From Gordonia asplenii (GTDB lineage Bacteria > Actinomycetota > Actinomycetes > Mycobacteriales > Mycobacteriaceae): a stretch of DNA of 64,000 nucleotides. Made by a program: the position numbers and the translations under genes. The stretch covers positions 1 through 64,000 of the forward strand of contig NZ_JABBNB010000003.1 of the NCBI RefSeq assembly GCF_012933505.1, in the 5' to 3' direction. Position 1 is the first letter of the stretch. Every line of letters starts with the position of its first letter. Of the stretch, positions 56,870 through 64,000 are shown in pieces. The notes under the pieces are model-generated. The model had not been told where the DNA came from and searched no databases. It saw only the letters and a list, made by a program, of their open reading frames with translations.

Positions 56870-56883
56870 TAGAACACGTTCTA
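56870..56883. promoter_or_regulatory. KstR-like palindromic operator
   Basis: TAGAACACGTTCTA has perfect 6-base arms around AC and matches the established TNNAACNNGTTNNA pattern of the cholesterol regulator KstR. It is placed 34 bases upstream of the epimerase start, where a repressor could block transcription. The nearby TetR protein (56924-57586) is another possible ligand. Confidence 0.6.
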
Positions 56884-56923
56884 GATAGGGGTCACGGTAA
56901 CAGAAAGTCCGGTGAATTGCGTC

Positions 56924-57586
56924 TCACTGGTTCTCGAACTCGGTGAGCAGCGCAGCACCACCCGCCCGCACGCCGCCGACGTCGCCGACGTACCCGACCG
57001 TCCGCAGCACCGAGTCCGCGATGCCGCAGGCGACGGCGGCCGGTCCCACGTCGGCCACCCAACGTGCCTCCTCGACCCGCAGCTGAATCGCCGCCTCGAC
57101 GAAGTGAAACGGCAGCCGTGCGTGCAGATCCCCGCCGACGTCGCGCGCAAGCTCCACATACGCCGCACGCAGCGCGCTCCGCTTGCCGAAGAATTGCGCG
57201 AACTTCGGATCGCGCGTCTCCGGCAACTGCAGCAGCACCCCCAGATTCCACTTCGACGCGAGCAGTTGATGCGCGTCGAACCACGCCATCGCCCACAGCC
57301 GCTGCGCCGCCGGGTGCTCCGACGCCGAGAGCCAGTGCGCCAACCGCAGCGGGGTGTCGACGGTCCGCACGAGCAAGCTGTCGAGGATGTCGTCTTTCGT
57401 CGCGAAATGGTGATACAGACTCGCCTGACGCACGCCGACGGCCTCGGCGATCGCCCTGGTGGACGTCCGCGCGAAGCCGTTGGCCGCAAACAGTTCAGCT
57501 GCCGCGTCGAGGATTTCCTCCTCCGGGGTCGCGCCCGACCGACGCCGATCGGTCAGGCGCGGACGACCGCGTTTCGAGGTGGTCAT
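56924..57586 (-). CDS. TetR-family regulator
   Basis: The 220-residue protein has the TetR HTH (EEEILDAAAELFAANGFARTSTRAIAEAVGVRQASLYHHFATKDDIL, about 22-68) and a helical ligand domain. Its ATG overlaps the stop of the APC permease gene upstream in the same orientation (ATGA), so it is probably the last or near-last gene of the allophanate operon and could regulate it. Confidence 0.9.
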   Translation of the reverse strand: MTTSKRGRPRLTDRRRSGATPEEEILDAAAELFAANGFARTSTRAIAEAVGVRQASLYHHFATKDDILDSLLVRTVDTPLRLAHWLSASEHPAAQRLWAMAWFDAHQLLASKWNLGVLLQLPETRDPKFAQFFGKRSALRAAYVELARDVGGDLHARLPFHFVEAAIQLRVEEARWVADVGPAAVACGIADSVLRTVGYVGDVGGVRAGGAALLTEFENQ

Positions 57587-59103
57587 GACGTCGAGGATGC
57601 CACCTCTCGTTCGTGGTGGATCAGTCGGTGGCAGACGGCCCCGACCACTACTGTCGCGCCGACGAACAACACCGCGAAATACTGCATGTACCAGCCCTGT
57701 CCGGCGGGATCGTAGATCTCGGCCCGCGGCCAGGCGATGTTGATCATCAACGCTGCGCCCATGACCACGGCCACGACGTTGACCGGCAGACCCCAGCGCC
57801 CCAGCGACATCACGCCCGGCCCGCCCGACAACGTCTCACCCCGCAGGCGGCGGATCAGCGCGGGCACGGTGACCATCAGATACGCGCTGTACACGATGAC
57901 GACCGACACGCTGGTGATCGCCGTGAACACGCCCGCCTGCCCGACGTTGAGCAGCAGGATCGCGATGGCCAGCACACTGACGGTGACACCCGTCGCCAAC
58001 GGAGTCCCGGTCCGCTTGTTGACTTTCGCGAGAACCTTCGCGCCCGGCAGCCGACCGTCGCGCGCCATCGAGAACATCACCCGCGACGCCGACGTCTGGA
58101 TCGCGAGGGTCGCCGAGAAGATCGACGTCGCGACGATGGTCAGCAGAGCCTTTCCCAGCCATGTGTCGAGCTGGCTGGTGATGATCCAGGCGATGCCCTG
58201 GGTCGACATCTCCGGGGCGTCGAGCGACGGCGCCGCCATCACCGCGGCGATGATCATCAACCCGCCTCCGATGCCTGAGACGAGCAGCGCTCCGACGATG
58301 GCCCGCGGCGCGGTGCGCCGTGGATTGGTCGTTTCCTCGGACAACTCCGCGGCGCTGTCGAACCCGTACATGACATAGGCCGCCATCAGCATCGACGCCA
58401 GAAACGCCCACACGTATCCGCCGCCGTGCCCGTGCCCGCCGGTGTCGAGCACGGCCGACGGCCCGCGCCGCGCCGTCACGAACATCGCCCCGACGATCAG
58501 GAACACCCCGACGATCTCCAGGGTCACACCGATGACGGTGATCCTGCCCATCAGTGCGACGCCGACCGAGCTGATTGCCGTGCATGCGACGATTGTCACC
58601 GACCCGAGCAGAATGCCGTTCGACGCCCCGCTGATCGAGGTCAACGACGGATCGTCGCCGATGATCTGGAAGCCGCTCCAGATCGACGGCAGCACGCTCT
58701 GCATCGCGATCGCGAGCGCCGCGACGCTCACGATGTAGCCGATCAGCATGAACCAGCCGGCGAACCAGCCGACCGTCTCACCGGCCAGCCGACGCGACCA
58801 TTGATAGATGGCGCCGGCCACCGGAAACTTGCCCGACAGTTCCGCGAACACCAGGCAGACCGCGAACTGGCACACGAACACGATCGGCCAGGTGAACACG
58901 AAGGCCGGTCCGCCCAGCCCGAATCCCAGTGCGAACAAGGCGAATACGGTCGTCAGGATGGAGACGAAGGAGAACCCCGCCGCGAAGGCCGCATACCCGC
59001 CGATCCCGCGATGCAGTTCCTGCTCGTAACCGAATTCTTCGAGTGTGGCGGTGTCTTCGGCGGAGGAGAACTGCGCCGACGGTGGGTCGATGGTGGTGGA
59101 CAT
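57583..59103 (-). CDS. APC-family permease linked to the allophanate/guanidine genes
   Basis: The 506-residue protein has 12-13 hydrophobic segments. GIGGYAAFAAGFSFVSILTTVFALFALG and FAELSGKFPVAGAIYQWSRRLAGETVGWFAGW match the amino acid/choline/GABA permease group often found with urea carboxylase genes. YGFDSAAELSEETTNPRRTAPRAIVGAL is the conserved loop. Likely substrates are urea- or guanidine-like amines or amino acids (inferred from context). ATG 59103 is the start; it follows allophanate hydrolase by 80 bases. Confidence 0.88.
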   Translation of the reverse strand: MSTTIDPPSAQFSSAEDTATLEEFGYEQELHRGIGGYAAFAAGFSFVSILTTVFALFALGFGLGGPAFVFTWPIVFVCQFAVCLVFAELSGKFPVAGAIYQWSRRLAGETVGWFAGWFMLIGYIVSVAALAIAMQSVLPSIWSGFQIIGDDPSLTSISGASNGILLGSVTIVACTAISSVGVALMGRITVIGVTLEIVGVFLIVGAMFVTARRGPSAVLDTGGHGHGGGYVWAFLASMLMAAYVMYGFDSAAELSEETTNPRRTAPRAIVGALLVSGIGGGLMIIAAVMAAPSLDAPEMSTQGIAWIITSQLDTWLGKALLTIVATSIFSATLAIQTSASRVMFSMARDGRLPGAKVLAKVNKRTGTPLATGVTVSVLAIAILLLNVGQAGVFTAITSVSVVIVYSAYLMVTVPALIRRLRGETLSGGPGVMSLGRWGLPVNVVAVVMGAALMINIAWPRAEIYDPAGQGWYMQYFAVLFVGATVVVGAVCHRLIHHEREVASSTS

Positions 59104-59183
59104 GAGTACGTTCCTGCCTGTCAGTTGATAGAAATGCTGGTGCACGACGATGTGCGGAGGATTGCCTGAAGATGAGCGCGGTG

Positions 59184-60863
59184 TTACGAACCGGCCGCGA
59201 CGGCCGCCGACCGGAACGCGACCCACCCGCCGAACGCGGTGATGTCCTCGGCGTCGACGAGTGCGTCTGCGCTGCAACCGAATCCGGTCACCCAGCTGCC
59301 GTCGGCCCGCTCGACGTTCCCGAGCATCATCGGCGCGGGCAGTGCGGCGAGAAACCGCCCCAGTGCGGCGGGGGAGAGCAGCCACTCTTCGCCGATGATC
59401 GACGCCCCGCCGTCGCCGACGCGCACCAGCCCCGGCTTGGCGGGCGTCGTGTCGAGACTGCTGAGCCGATACGACGCCGCGGTGCGCATCGGCCCGGCCC
59501 AGTGGGCCCCGAGGTCGGTCAATTGGTGAGCCAGCGGCTGCCCGCGCAGGTGTGCACCGAACACCGCGAGCCGGACCGTGTCCACGACGCCGCCGACCCA
59601 CGGCTCGGCCGACGACCCGGCGCCGAAAATGCGCCGCGCAATATCCTCGACGACTCCGTCGTGAAACGCCCGGCCTAGCAGGGTCACCCCGAACTGTGCG
59701 GTACCGCGGTCGTCTTCGTCGACGACCCCGGCCGGCACGGAGATCGCGCACAGGTCGAACAGATTGCAGAAGTTCGTGTAGGTGCCCATCAGCGAGTTCA
59801 CGCCGACCGGATCGGCGGCCACCTCGTCGAGTCGTGGATGTGTGGGAGCGGTCGGTACGAGCAGCGCGTCGCAGTCGGCGATCAGCCCCATCGCGGCCGT
59901 TCGCAACGCGGCCACCCGACGCCGGTCCGCGAGCAACTCGACGGCACTGAAGTCCTTGCCGCCCTTGATGATTCGTGCAACCGTCGGATCCAGCGACACG
60001 GCCCCGCCACTGACGAATTCACCGACCGCCGCGAACCGCTCGGCAACCAGGGCGCCGTCGTACAGCAGCCGAGCTGCGGCGAGGAAGTCGTCGAACGGGA
60101 TTCGCTTGATCTGCGCGCCCGCTGACCGAGCCCGATCCACCGCGCTCTCGAAGGCGTTGCGCCACAGCGTGTTCAGACCAGGCAACTCGACGGGCACGGC
60201 GAGAACCGGCGTGGTCCGCGCAGCCAGCCGCACGTCCGACGGCCACTCCCGGTCGGGGGCGCCCGCCGCCATCGCCGCCATCGCGGTCGACGCCGTGTCC
60301 AGATCGCGGGCGAAAATCGTGACGCAGTCATAACTCTCGCACGCCGGAACCACACCCCGCGTCCCGACCACCCCGACCGTCGCCTTGATCCCGACGATCC
60401 CCTGCAAGCCGGCCGGCACCCGTCCTGACCCGGCGGTGTCGGTGCCGATCGCGATGTCGGCGAAACCCAGCGCCACCGCAACCGCCGAACCCGAACTCGA
60501 CCCACCCGAGATGTAGTCGTCGCGACGCGAATCACGCACCGCCCCATACGGACTGCGCGTCCCGACCAGCCCGGTCGCGAACTGGTCCAGATTCGTCTTG
60601 CCGATCACCACCGCGCCGGCCGACCGCAACGCGGACACCGCGGGCGCATCGGACTCGGGCGTGTAGGCGTAGTCCGGACACGCGGCCGTCGTCGGGAGTC
60701 CCGCGACGTCGACATTGTCTTTCACCGCCAGCACCAAACCGGCCAGCGGCCCGGTCGCGGCGTCGAACTCGCGTTGTACCTGCGCCTGCGGCCGCAGCGT
60801 GAGGAACACCCCGTCGCGGCCGGATCGGGCGATCGCCGTGTAGATGTCGCCGATGCGTGTCAT
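59184..60863 (-). CDS. atzF: Allophanate hydrolase
   Basis: The 559-residue amidase-signature enzyme hydrolyses allophanate to two ammonia and two CO2. The Ser-cisSer-Lys triad is seen in LAVKDNVDVAG (Lys about 48) and SGGSSSGSAVAVALG (about 119-133). The C-terminal 120-residue domain (VFGAHLRGQPLAHQLTDLGAHWAG to the end) is typical of AtzF/DUR1 allophanate hydrolases and absent from general amidases. The ATG overlaps the stop of the carboxyltransferase gene, coupling the two steps. Confidence 0.93.
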   Translation of the reverse strand: MTRIGDIYTAIARSGRDGVFLTLRPQAQVQREFDAATGPLAGLVLAVKDNVDVAGLPTTAACPDYAYTPESDAPAVSALRSAGAVVIGKTNLDQFATGLVGTRSPYGAVRDSRRDDYISGGSSSGSAVAVALGFADIAIGTDTAGSGRVPAGLQGIVGIKATVGVVGTRGVVPACESYDCVTIFARDLDTASTAMAAMAAGAPDREWPSDVRLAARTTPVLAVPVELPGLNTLWRNAFESAVDRARSAGAQIKRIPFDDFLAAARLLYDGALVAERFAAVGEFVSGGAVSLDPTVARIIKGGKDFSAVELLADRRRVAALRTAAMGLIADCDALLVPTAPTHPRLDEVAADPVGVNSLMGTYTNFCNLFDLCAISVPAGVVDEDDRGTAQFGVTLLGRAFHDGVVEDIARRIFGAGSSAEPWVGGVVDTVRLAVFGAHLRGQPLAHQLTDLGAHWAGPMRTAASYRLSSLDTTPAKPGLVRVGDGGASIIGEEWLLSPAALGRFLAALPAPMMLGNVERADGSWVTGFGCSADALVDAEDITAFGGWVAFRSAAVAAGS

Positions 60864-62884
60864 GCGCTCTCCCGATCGACCGTGGTATCCGATGCCGGTG
60901 CGGCGGGTCCCAACTCGCCGCTGGCGCGCCAGCGCTCGCGTTCGTCGGCCCGCGCGGACTCCATCTGCGCCTGGGTCGCCGCGATCGATCCGGCGTTGGC
61001 GGCCAGGAACGCGTCGTAGTCGGCGATGCTGAACTCGCCGTCGGTGATGTCGACGCTGCCGCGACCGGCCGCGGTGTCGGCGCGCAGGTCGAGCAATTCC
61101 TCGGCGGTGACCGGGAACCAGCGGATCCGGTCGAAATGCCTGAGCAGCCACGGATGTTCGGGGTCGAAGCCCGGTGCGGGCAGCGGATGGCGGTGATTCC
61201 ACACCTGTGTGGTCCGCCCTACGAACTGGTAGCCGCCGGGCCCTTCCATGCCGTACACGCACAGGTAGGCGCCCCCGATGCCGACGGCGTTCTCCGGCGT
61301 CCAGGTCCGCGCCGGATTGTATTTGGTGGTCACCAGACGATGCCGCGGATCCAGCGGCGTCGCCACCGGCGCGCCGAGATACACGTCACCGAGACCGAGC
61401 ACGAGGTACTCGGCGTCGAAGACGACGTCGTGCACGTCGTCGACGCTGCCGAGGCCGTTCATCCGCCGAATGAACTCGATGTTCCACGGGCACCACGGCG
61501 CGTCGGAGCGGACGCCGTGCATGTACCGTTGGATCGCCTCGCGCGTCGCCGGATCATCCCAGCTCAACGGCAGCGACACGGTCCGGCTGGGTACGCGCAG
61601 CTCGGTGAGCGGCGCCAACCCGGCTTCGACGTCGACGAGCATGTCCAACACCGCCGCACTAGACCGGTGCCGCGGATCGAACTTCACCTGCACCGAGCGC
61701 ACCCCCGGCGTCAGATCGAGTCCGGGTTCGGCGTCGGCCAGCGCCGACGTCAGCGCGTGCCCGCGTACCCGCAGCTTGAGATCGAGTTCCATCTCGCCGT
61801 ATTCGACGAGGATGTTATCGTCGCCGCTGCGGCGATAGGTGATCGACGCCGCCCCGTCCGCCGTGACCCCGCGTCGGAGGATCCCGTCGTCGGCGGCCGC
61901 GAATCCGCCGACCAGGACCGGACCGGATGCCCGACGCCGGACGTCGACCGCCGCGAGCGGCGCTGCCGCCGCGGTATCCACGGGCACGAACCGCAGCGTC
62001 GCATCGGGCGCCAGCTGACCGAGTTTCCACCGGTCGGCGCTGGTCACCGTCACCGGACACACGAAGCCGCCCAGGCTCGGGCCGTCCGGTCCCAGCAGGA
62101 TCGGGGTGTCGCCGGTGAAGTCCACCGCGCCGACCGAATACGCGTTGTCGTGGATATTCGACGGGTGCAGCCCGGCCTCGCCGCCGTCGGGCCGCGCCCA
62201 CTGCGGTTTGGGCCCGATCAGGCGCACGCCGGTGCGATCGGAGTTGAAGTGCACCGTGTAGGTCGCGGTGTAGAGCGTCGCGATGTCGTCGTCGGTGAAG
62301 AACTCCGGCGCCGAATGCGGCCCGACCGTCACCGCAAGATGCCAGTCCGCGCCGATCGCCGGTTGCCATTCGTTGGGAATGCGGCTGGGTTCGCCCGTCG
62401 GCGCGAGTGCGGCCGTCAACACGTCACCGTCGACGAGGGTGCGGCCCAGGTGCCCGCCGAATCGTCCGAGCGTGAACGTCGACGCACTCCCGAGATAGTC
62501 GTCGGCGGCCAGCCCGCCGCCGACCGCGAGATAGGTTCGCAGGCCCGCGGTCACCATCCCGACGTCGAGCACGTCCCCGGCGTCGAGGTGGATCGGCTTG
62601 TACTGCGAGACCCGACGCCCGTTGCGGGTCACCGGCGCCGGCGCTCCGGTGACGCACACCCACAGCGGCCGGGTAACCCGCAGTGCCGGACCGAGCAGCG
62701 TCGCCTCCAGCCCGGAAGCGCCCTCGGGATTCCCGACGGCGATGTTGGCGAGCCGGAACGACAGGTCGTCCATCGGGCCCGACGGCGGCACGCCGACCTG
62801 CCAATACCCGGTTCGCCCCGGCCAGTCCTGGATCGACGTCGCCATTCCGGCGCGCAGCACCTCAATCGACGCGGCGCCCGTCAC
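60860..62884 (-). CDS. Carboxyltransferase (KipA/KipI-type) part of urea/guanidine carboxylase
   Basis: The 674-residue protein contains the two CT sub-domains: IEVLRAGMATSIQDWPGRTGYWQVGVPPSGPMDD (KipA/AHS2-like, about 5-320) and the AHS1-like part (DDNILVEYGEMELDLKLRVRGHAL onward), ending with the NPARTWTPENAVGIGGAYLCVYGMEGPGGYQFVGRT segment. The biotin carboxylase and biotinyl domains found in full-length urea carboxylase are missing, so they must be encoded elsewhere, probably beyond the right edge. GTG 62884 overlaps the previous stop. With DUF1989 partners, the substrate may be guanidine rather than urea. Confidence 0.88.
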   Translation of the reverse strand: MTGAASIEVLRAGMATSIQDWPGRTGYWQVGVPPSGPMDDLSFRLANIAVGNPEGASGLEATLLGPALRVTRPLWVCVTGAPAPVTRNGRRVSQYKPIHLDAGDVLDVGMVTAGLRTYLAVGGGLAADDYLGSASTFTLGRFGGHLGRTLVDGDVLTAALAPTGEPSRIPNEWQPAIGADWHLAVTVGPHSAPEFFTDDDIATLYTATYTVHFNSDRTGVRLIGPKPQWARPDGGEAGLHPSNIHDNAYSVGAVDFTGDTPILLGPDGPSLGGFVCPVTVTSADRWKLGQLAPDATLRFVPVDTAAAAPLAAVDVRRRASGPVLVGGFAAADDGILRRGVTADGAASITYRRSGDDNILVEYGEMELDLKLRVRGHALTSALADAEPGLDLTPGVRSVQVKFDPRHRSSAAVLDMLVDVEAGLAPLTELRVPSRTVSLPLSWDDPATREAIQRYMHGVRSDAPWCPWNIEFIRRMNGLGSVDDVHDVVFDAEYLVLGLGDVYLGAPVATPLDPRHRLVTTKYNPARTWTPENAVGIGGAYLCVYGMEGPGGYQFVGRTTQVWNHRHPLPAPGFDPEHPWLLRHFDRIRWFPVTAEELLDLRADTAAGRGSVDITDGEFSIADYDAFLAANAGSIAATQAQMESARADERERWRASGELGPAAPASDTTVDRESA

Positions 62885-63579
62885 GACAGCCCGCCGTCGG
62901 AGTCGTCGGCGCGAACGCTGTCCGGTCGTGTCACGATCATCCGCACCGGTGTCGGGTCGAATCCGTTGCACGGATTGTTGATCTGCGGGCAGTTCGACAC
63001 CAGCACGAGGATGTCGATCTCGGCCCGCACCGCGACGCGTTTGCCCGGGGCCGACAGTCCGTCGACGATGCCCAGCGTGCCGTCGGCGTCGACCGGCACG
63101 TTCATGAAGAAGTTGATGTTCGGCACGATGTGCTGCTTGGTCAACCCCAGCCGCAGGCCCTGCGCGAGGAAGTTCTCCAGACAGGCGTGCTGGTGTTTGG
63201 TGTGCTGCCCGTAGCGCAGGGTGTTGGACTCCTGCGAACAGGCGCCGGCGACGGTGTCGTGATTGCCGACCTCGTCGGCGATCACGGTGAGCATCGGCGC
63301 GCCGTCGTCGTCACGCAGCACCGAACCGGCGGTCAGAAAGATATTCCCTTGCGCGGCAATGGTTGCCGACGCGCTGTAGCGGATGGTGGGGTCGTCGGCG
63401 CCGAAGAACAGGGTGTCGACGGCCTGGTTGCCGTCGAGGTCGACGATGGTGAGGACGTCACCTGCCGCGATGCGCGCGGACCACGGTGCGCGTGCGGCGG
63501 CGATCTCGTCGAGGATCACCGAACCCGGTGCGAGAGAGAGGGTTTCGGCGGTGAGATCAGCGGGGGAGAGGAGGGTCAT
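62881..63579 (-). CDS. DUF1989 urea carboxylase-associated protein, carboxyguanidine deiminase subunit-like
   Basis: The 232-residue protein has the DUF1989 core: VLTIVDLDGNQAVDTLFF, GNHDTVAGACSQESNTLRYG and PNINFFMNVPVDADGTLGIVDGLSAPGKRVAVRAEIDILVLVSNCPQINNPCNG, with conserved Cys/His residues likely to bind metal. Pairs of such proteins form the carboxyguanidine deiminase CgdAB, which converts carboxyguanidine to allophanate. ATG 63579 lies 7 bases after its homologue upstream. Assignment as CgdA or CgdB is not attempted. Confidence 0.85.
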   Translation of the reverse strand: MTLLSPADLTAETLSLAPGSVILDEIAAARAPWSARIAAGDVLTIVDLDGNQAVDTLFFGADDPTIRYSASATIAAQGNIFLTAGSVLRDDDGAPMLTVIADEVGNHDTVAGACSQESNTLRYGQHTKHQHACLENFLAQGLRLGLTKQHIVPNINFFMNVPVDADGTLGIVDGLSAPGKRVAVRAEIDILVLVSNCPQINNPCNGFDPTPVRMIVTRPDSVRADDSDGGLS

Positions 63580-63586
63580 GTCCGGC

Positions 63587-64000
63587 CTATCGGTTGGTGG
63601 CGGATGCGGGATGGGTTGCGGCCCAGTCGTCTTCGGTATTGGCGAAGGCACGCTGGTACTCCGGGTCGGTGCCGGGCAGGCTCGTTCGCAGTGCGTCGAT
63701 CTCGGCGCCGGTATGCCAGGCCAGGATCTCCAGGCCACCCACGCGGTACTCCGGCGACGGGTCGAGGGGATGATTGGCATTGGCCACCGCGACGATGAGC
63801 GGCACATGAGCCACCAGCTCGACGTCCGCGGGCGTCCCGACATTTCCGTTCGCCCGCAGCGTCCCGTCGGCATCCACCGTCACGCCGAAGAAGAACGACA
63901 CCGGTGCTCCGACGTCGAGTCGGGTCAGACCGTGTTTCGCGGCGGCCAGCGCCAGTAGTTCGCGGCCCGCCGGTGACTCCGATTCCGGTTGTCCCGCACC
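63587..64000 (-). CDS. DUF1989 protein, second deiminase subunit-like (5' end outside window)
   Basis: The frame is open from the right edge and encodes 137 residues of a DUF1989 C-terminus: VSFFFGVTVDADGTLRANGNVGTPADVELVAHVPLIVAVANANHPLDP. It is the shorter, second type of urea carboxylase-associated protein. Its stop lies 7 bases before the next DUF1989 gene, in one operon. The N-terminus, the promoter and any guanidine riboswitch would lie beyond 64000. Confidence 0.85.
   Translation of the reverse strand, partial: GAGQPESESPAGRELLALAAAKHGLTRLDVGAPVSFFFGVTVDADGTLRANGNVGTPADVELVAHVPLIVAVANANHPLDPSPEYRVGGLEILAWHTGAEIDALRTSLPGTDPEYQRAFANTEDDWAATHPASATNR

Noticed and set aside
60857..63214. 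Plus-strand frame of 785 residues through the carboxyltransferase
   Set aside because: It is the antisense shadow of a well-supported gene; the composition is Arg/His/Gly/Val-rich.

Overview
The window is a high-GC actinobacterial chromosome segment. The order pyrG, Nudix hydrolase, xerD, parA, scpA, scpB, rluB, cmk, der matches the corresponding block of Mycobacterium (around Rv1699-Rv1713). Together with DUF222/HNH genes, rare TTG/GTG starts and a dispersed repeat family, this points to the Mycobacteriales, most likely Gordonia or a close relative. The genus is an inference; no rRNA gene is present to confirm it.

Layout. 1-92: tail of an IS1380-type transposase, followed by a cluster of dispersed inverted repeats (about 240-640). 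781-11712: housekeeping block for CTP synthesis, chromosome dimer resolution, chromosome partition, condensin, rRNA modification, CMP kinase and ribosome assembly. It is packed with 4-bp start/stop overlaps and carries a GNAT-AAA+ fusion gene. 11802-11875: tRNA-Pro(GGG), the integration site of a roughly 9-kb element that ends in a copy of the tRNA 3' end at 20780-20824. Inside it are a PD-(D/E)xK nuclease-like gene overlapping a Ski2-like helicase gene (Hachiman-like layout), an OLD-type ATPase and a TOPRIM nuclease split by one frame, a broken IS982-type insertion sequence, and two wrecked tyrosine-integrase remnants. This is the best candidate for a mobile anti-phage defence system in the window.

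20825-31965: a terminator, a decayed stretch, tag (3-methyladenine glycosylase), then a LysR regulator divergent from an Orn/Lys/Arg-type decarboxylase, an APC permease and a universal stress protein. These are followed by 6-phosphogluconate dehydrogenase, a nitroreductase, a class III adenylate cyclase, a haloacid dehalogenase and a small membrane protein. 32092-36975: a TOTE-type primase-helicase and a UvrA2-like ABC protein, with paired palindromic operators upstream.

36979-44392: an allantoin/ureide locus with an IclR regulator, an HpcH/CitE-like aldolase (DUF6986), ureidoglycine aminohydrolase, an Asp/Glu/hydantoin racemase, an NCS1 transporter and allantoinase. Matching candidate IclR boxes lie in both control regions. 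44414-57586: LuxR regulator, cytochrome P450, a VanY-type peptidase joined in frame to a VOC domain, Mug-type glycosylase, a shikimate dehydrogenase homologue, an EamA exporter with a LysR regulator, DUF222-HNH, Tex, an SDR epimerase with a KstR-like palindrome, and a TetR regulator. 57583-64000: APC permease, allophanate hydrolase, a carboxyltransferase subunit and two DUF1989 proteins. This last group is the typical make-up of guanidine/urea carboxylase clusters and runs off the right edge. The two nitrogen loci suggest a soil organism that salvages nitrogen from purine breakdown products and guanidine-type compounds.
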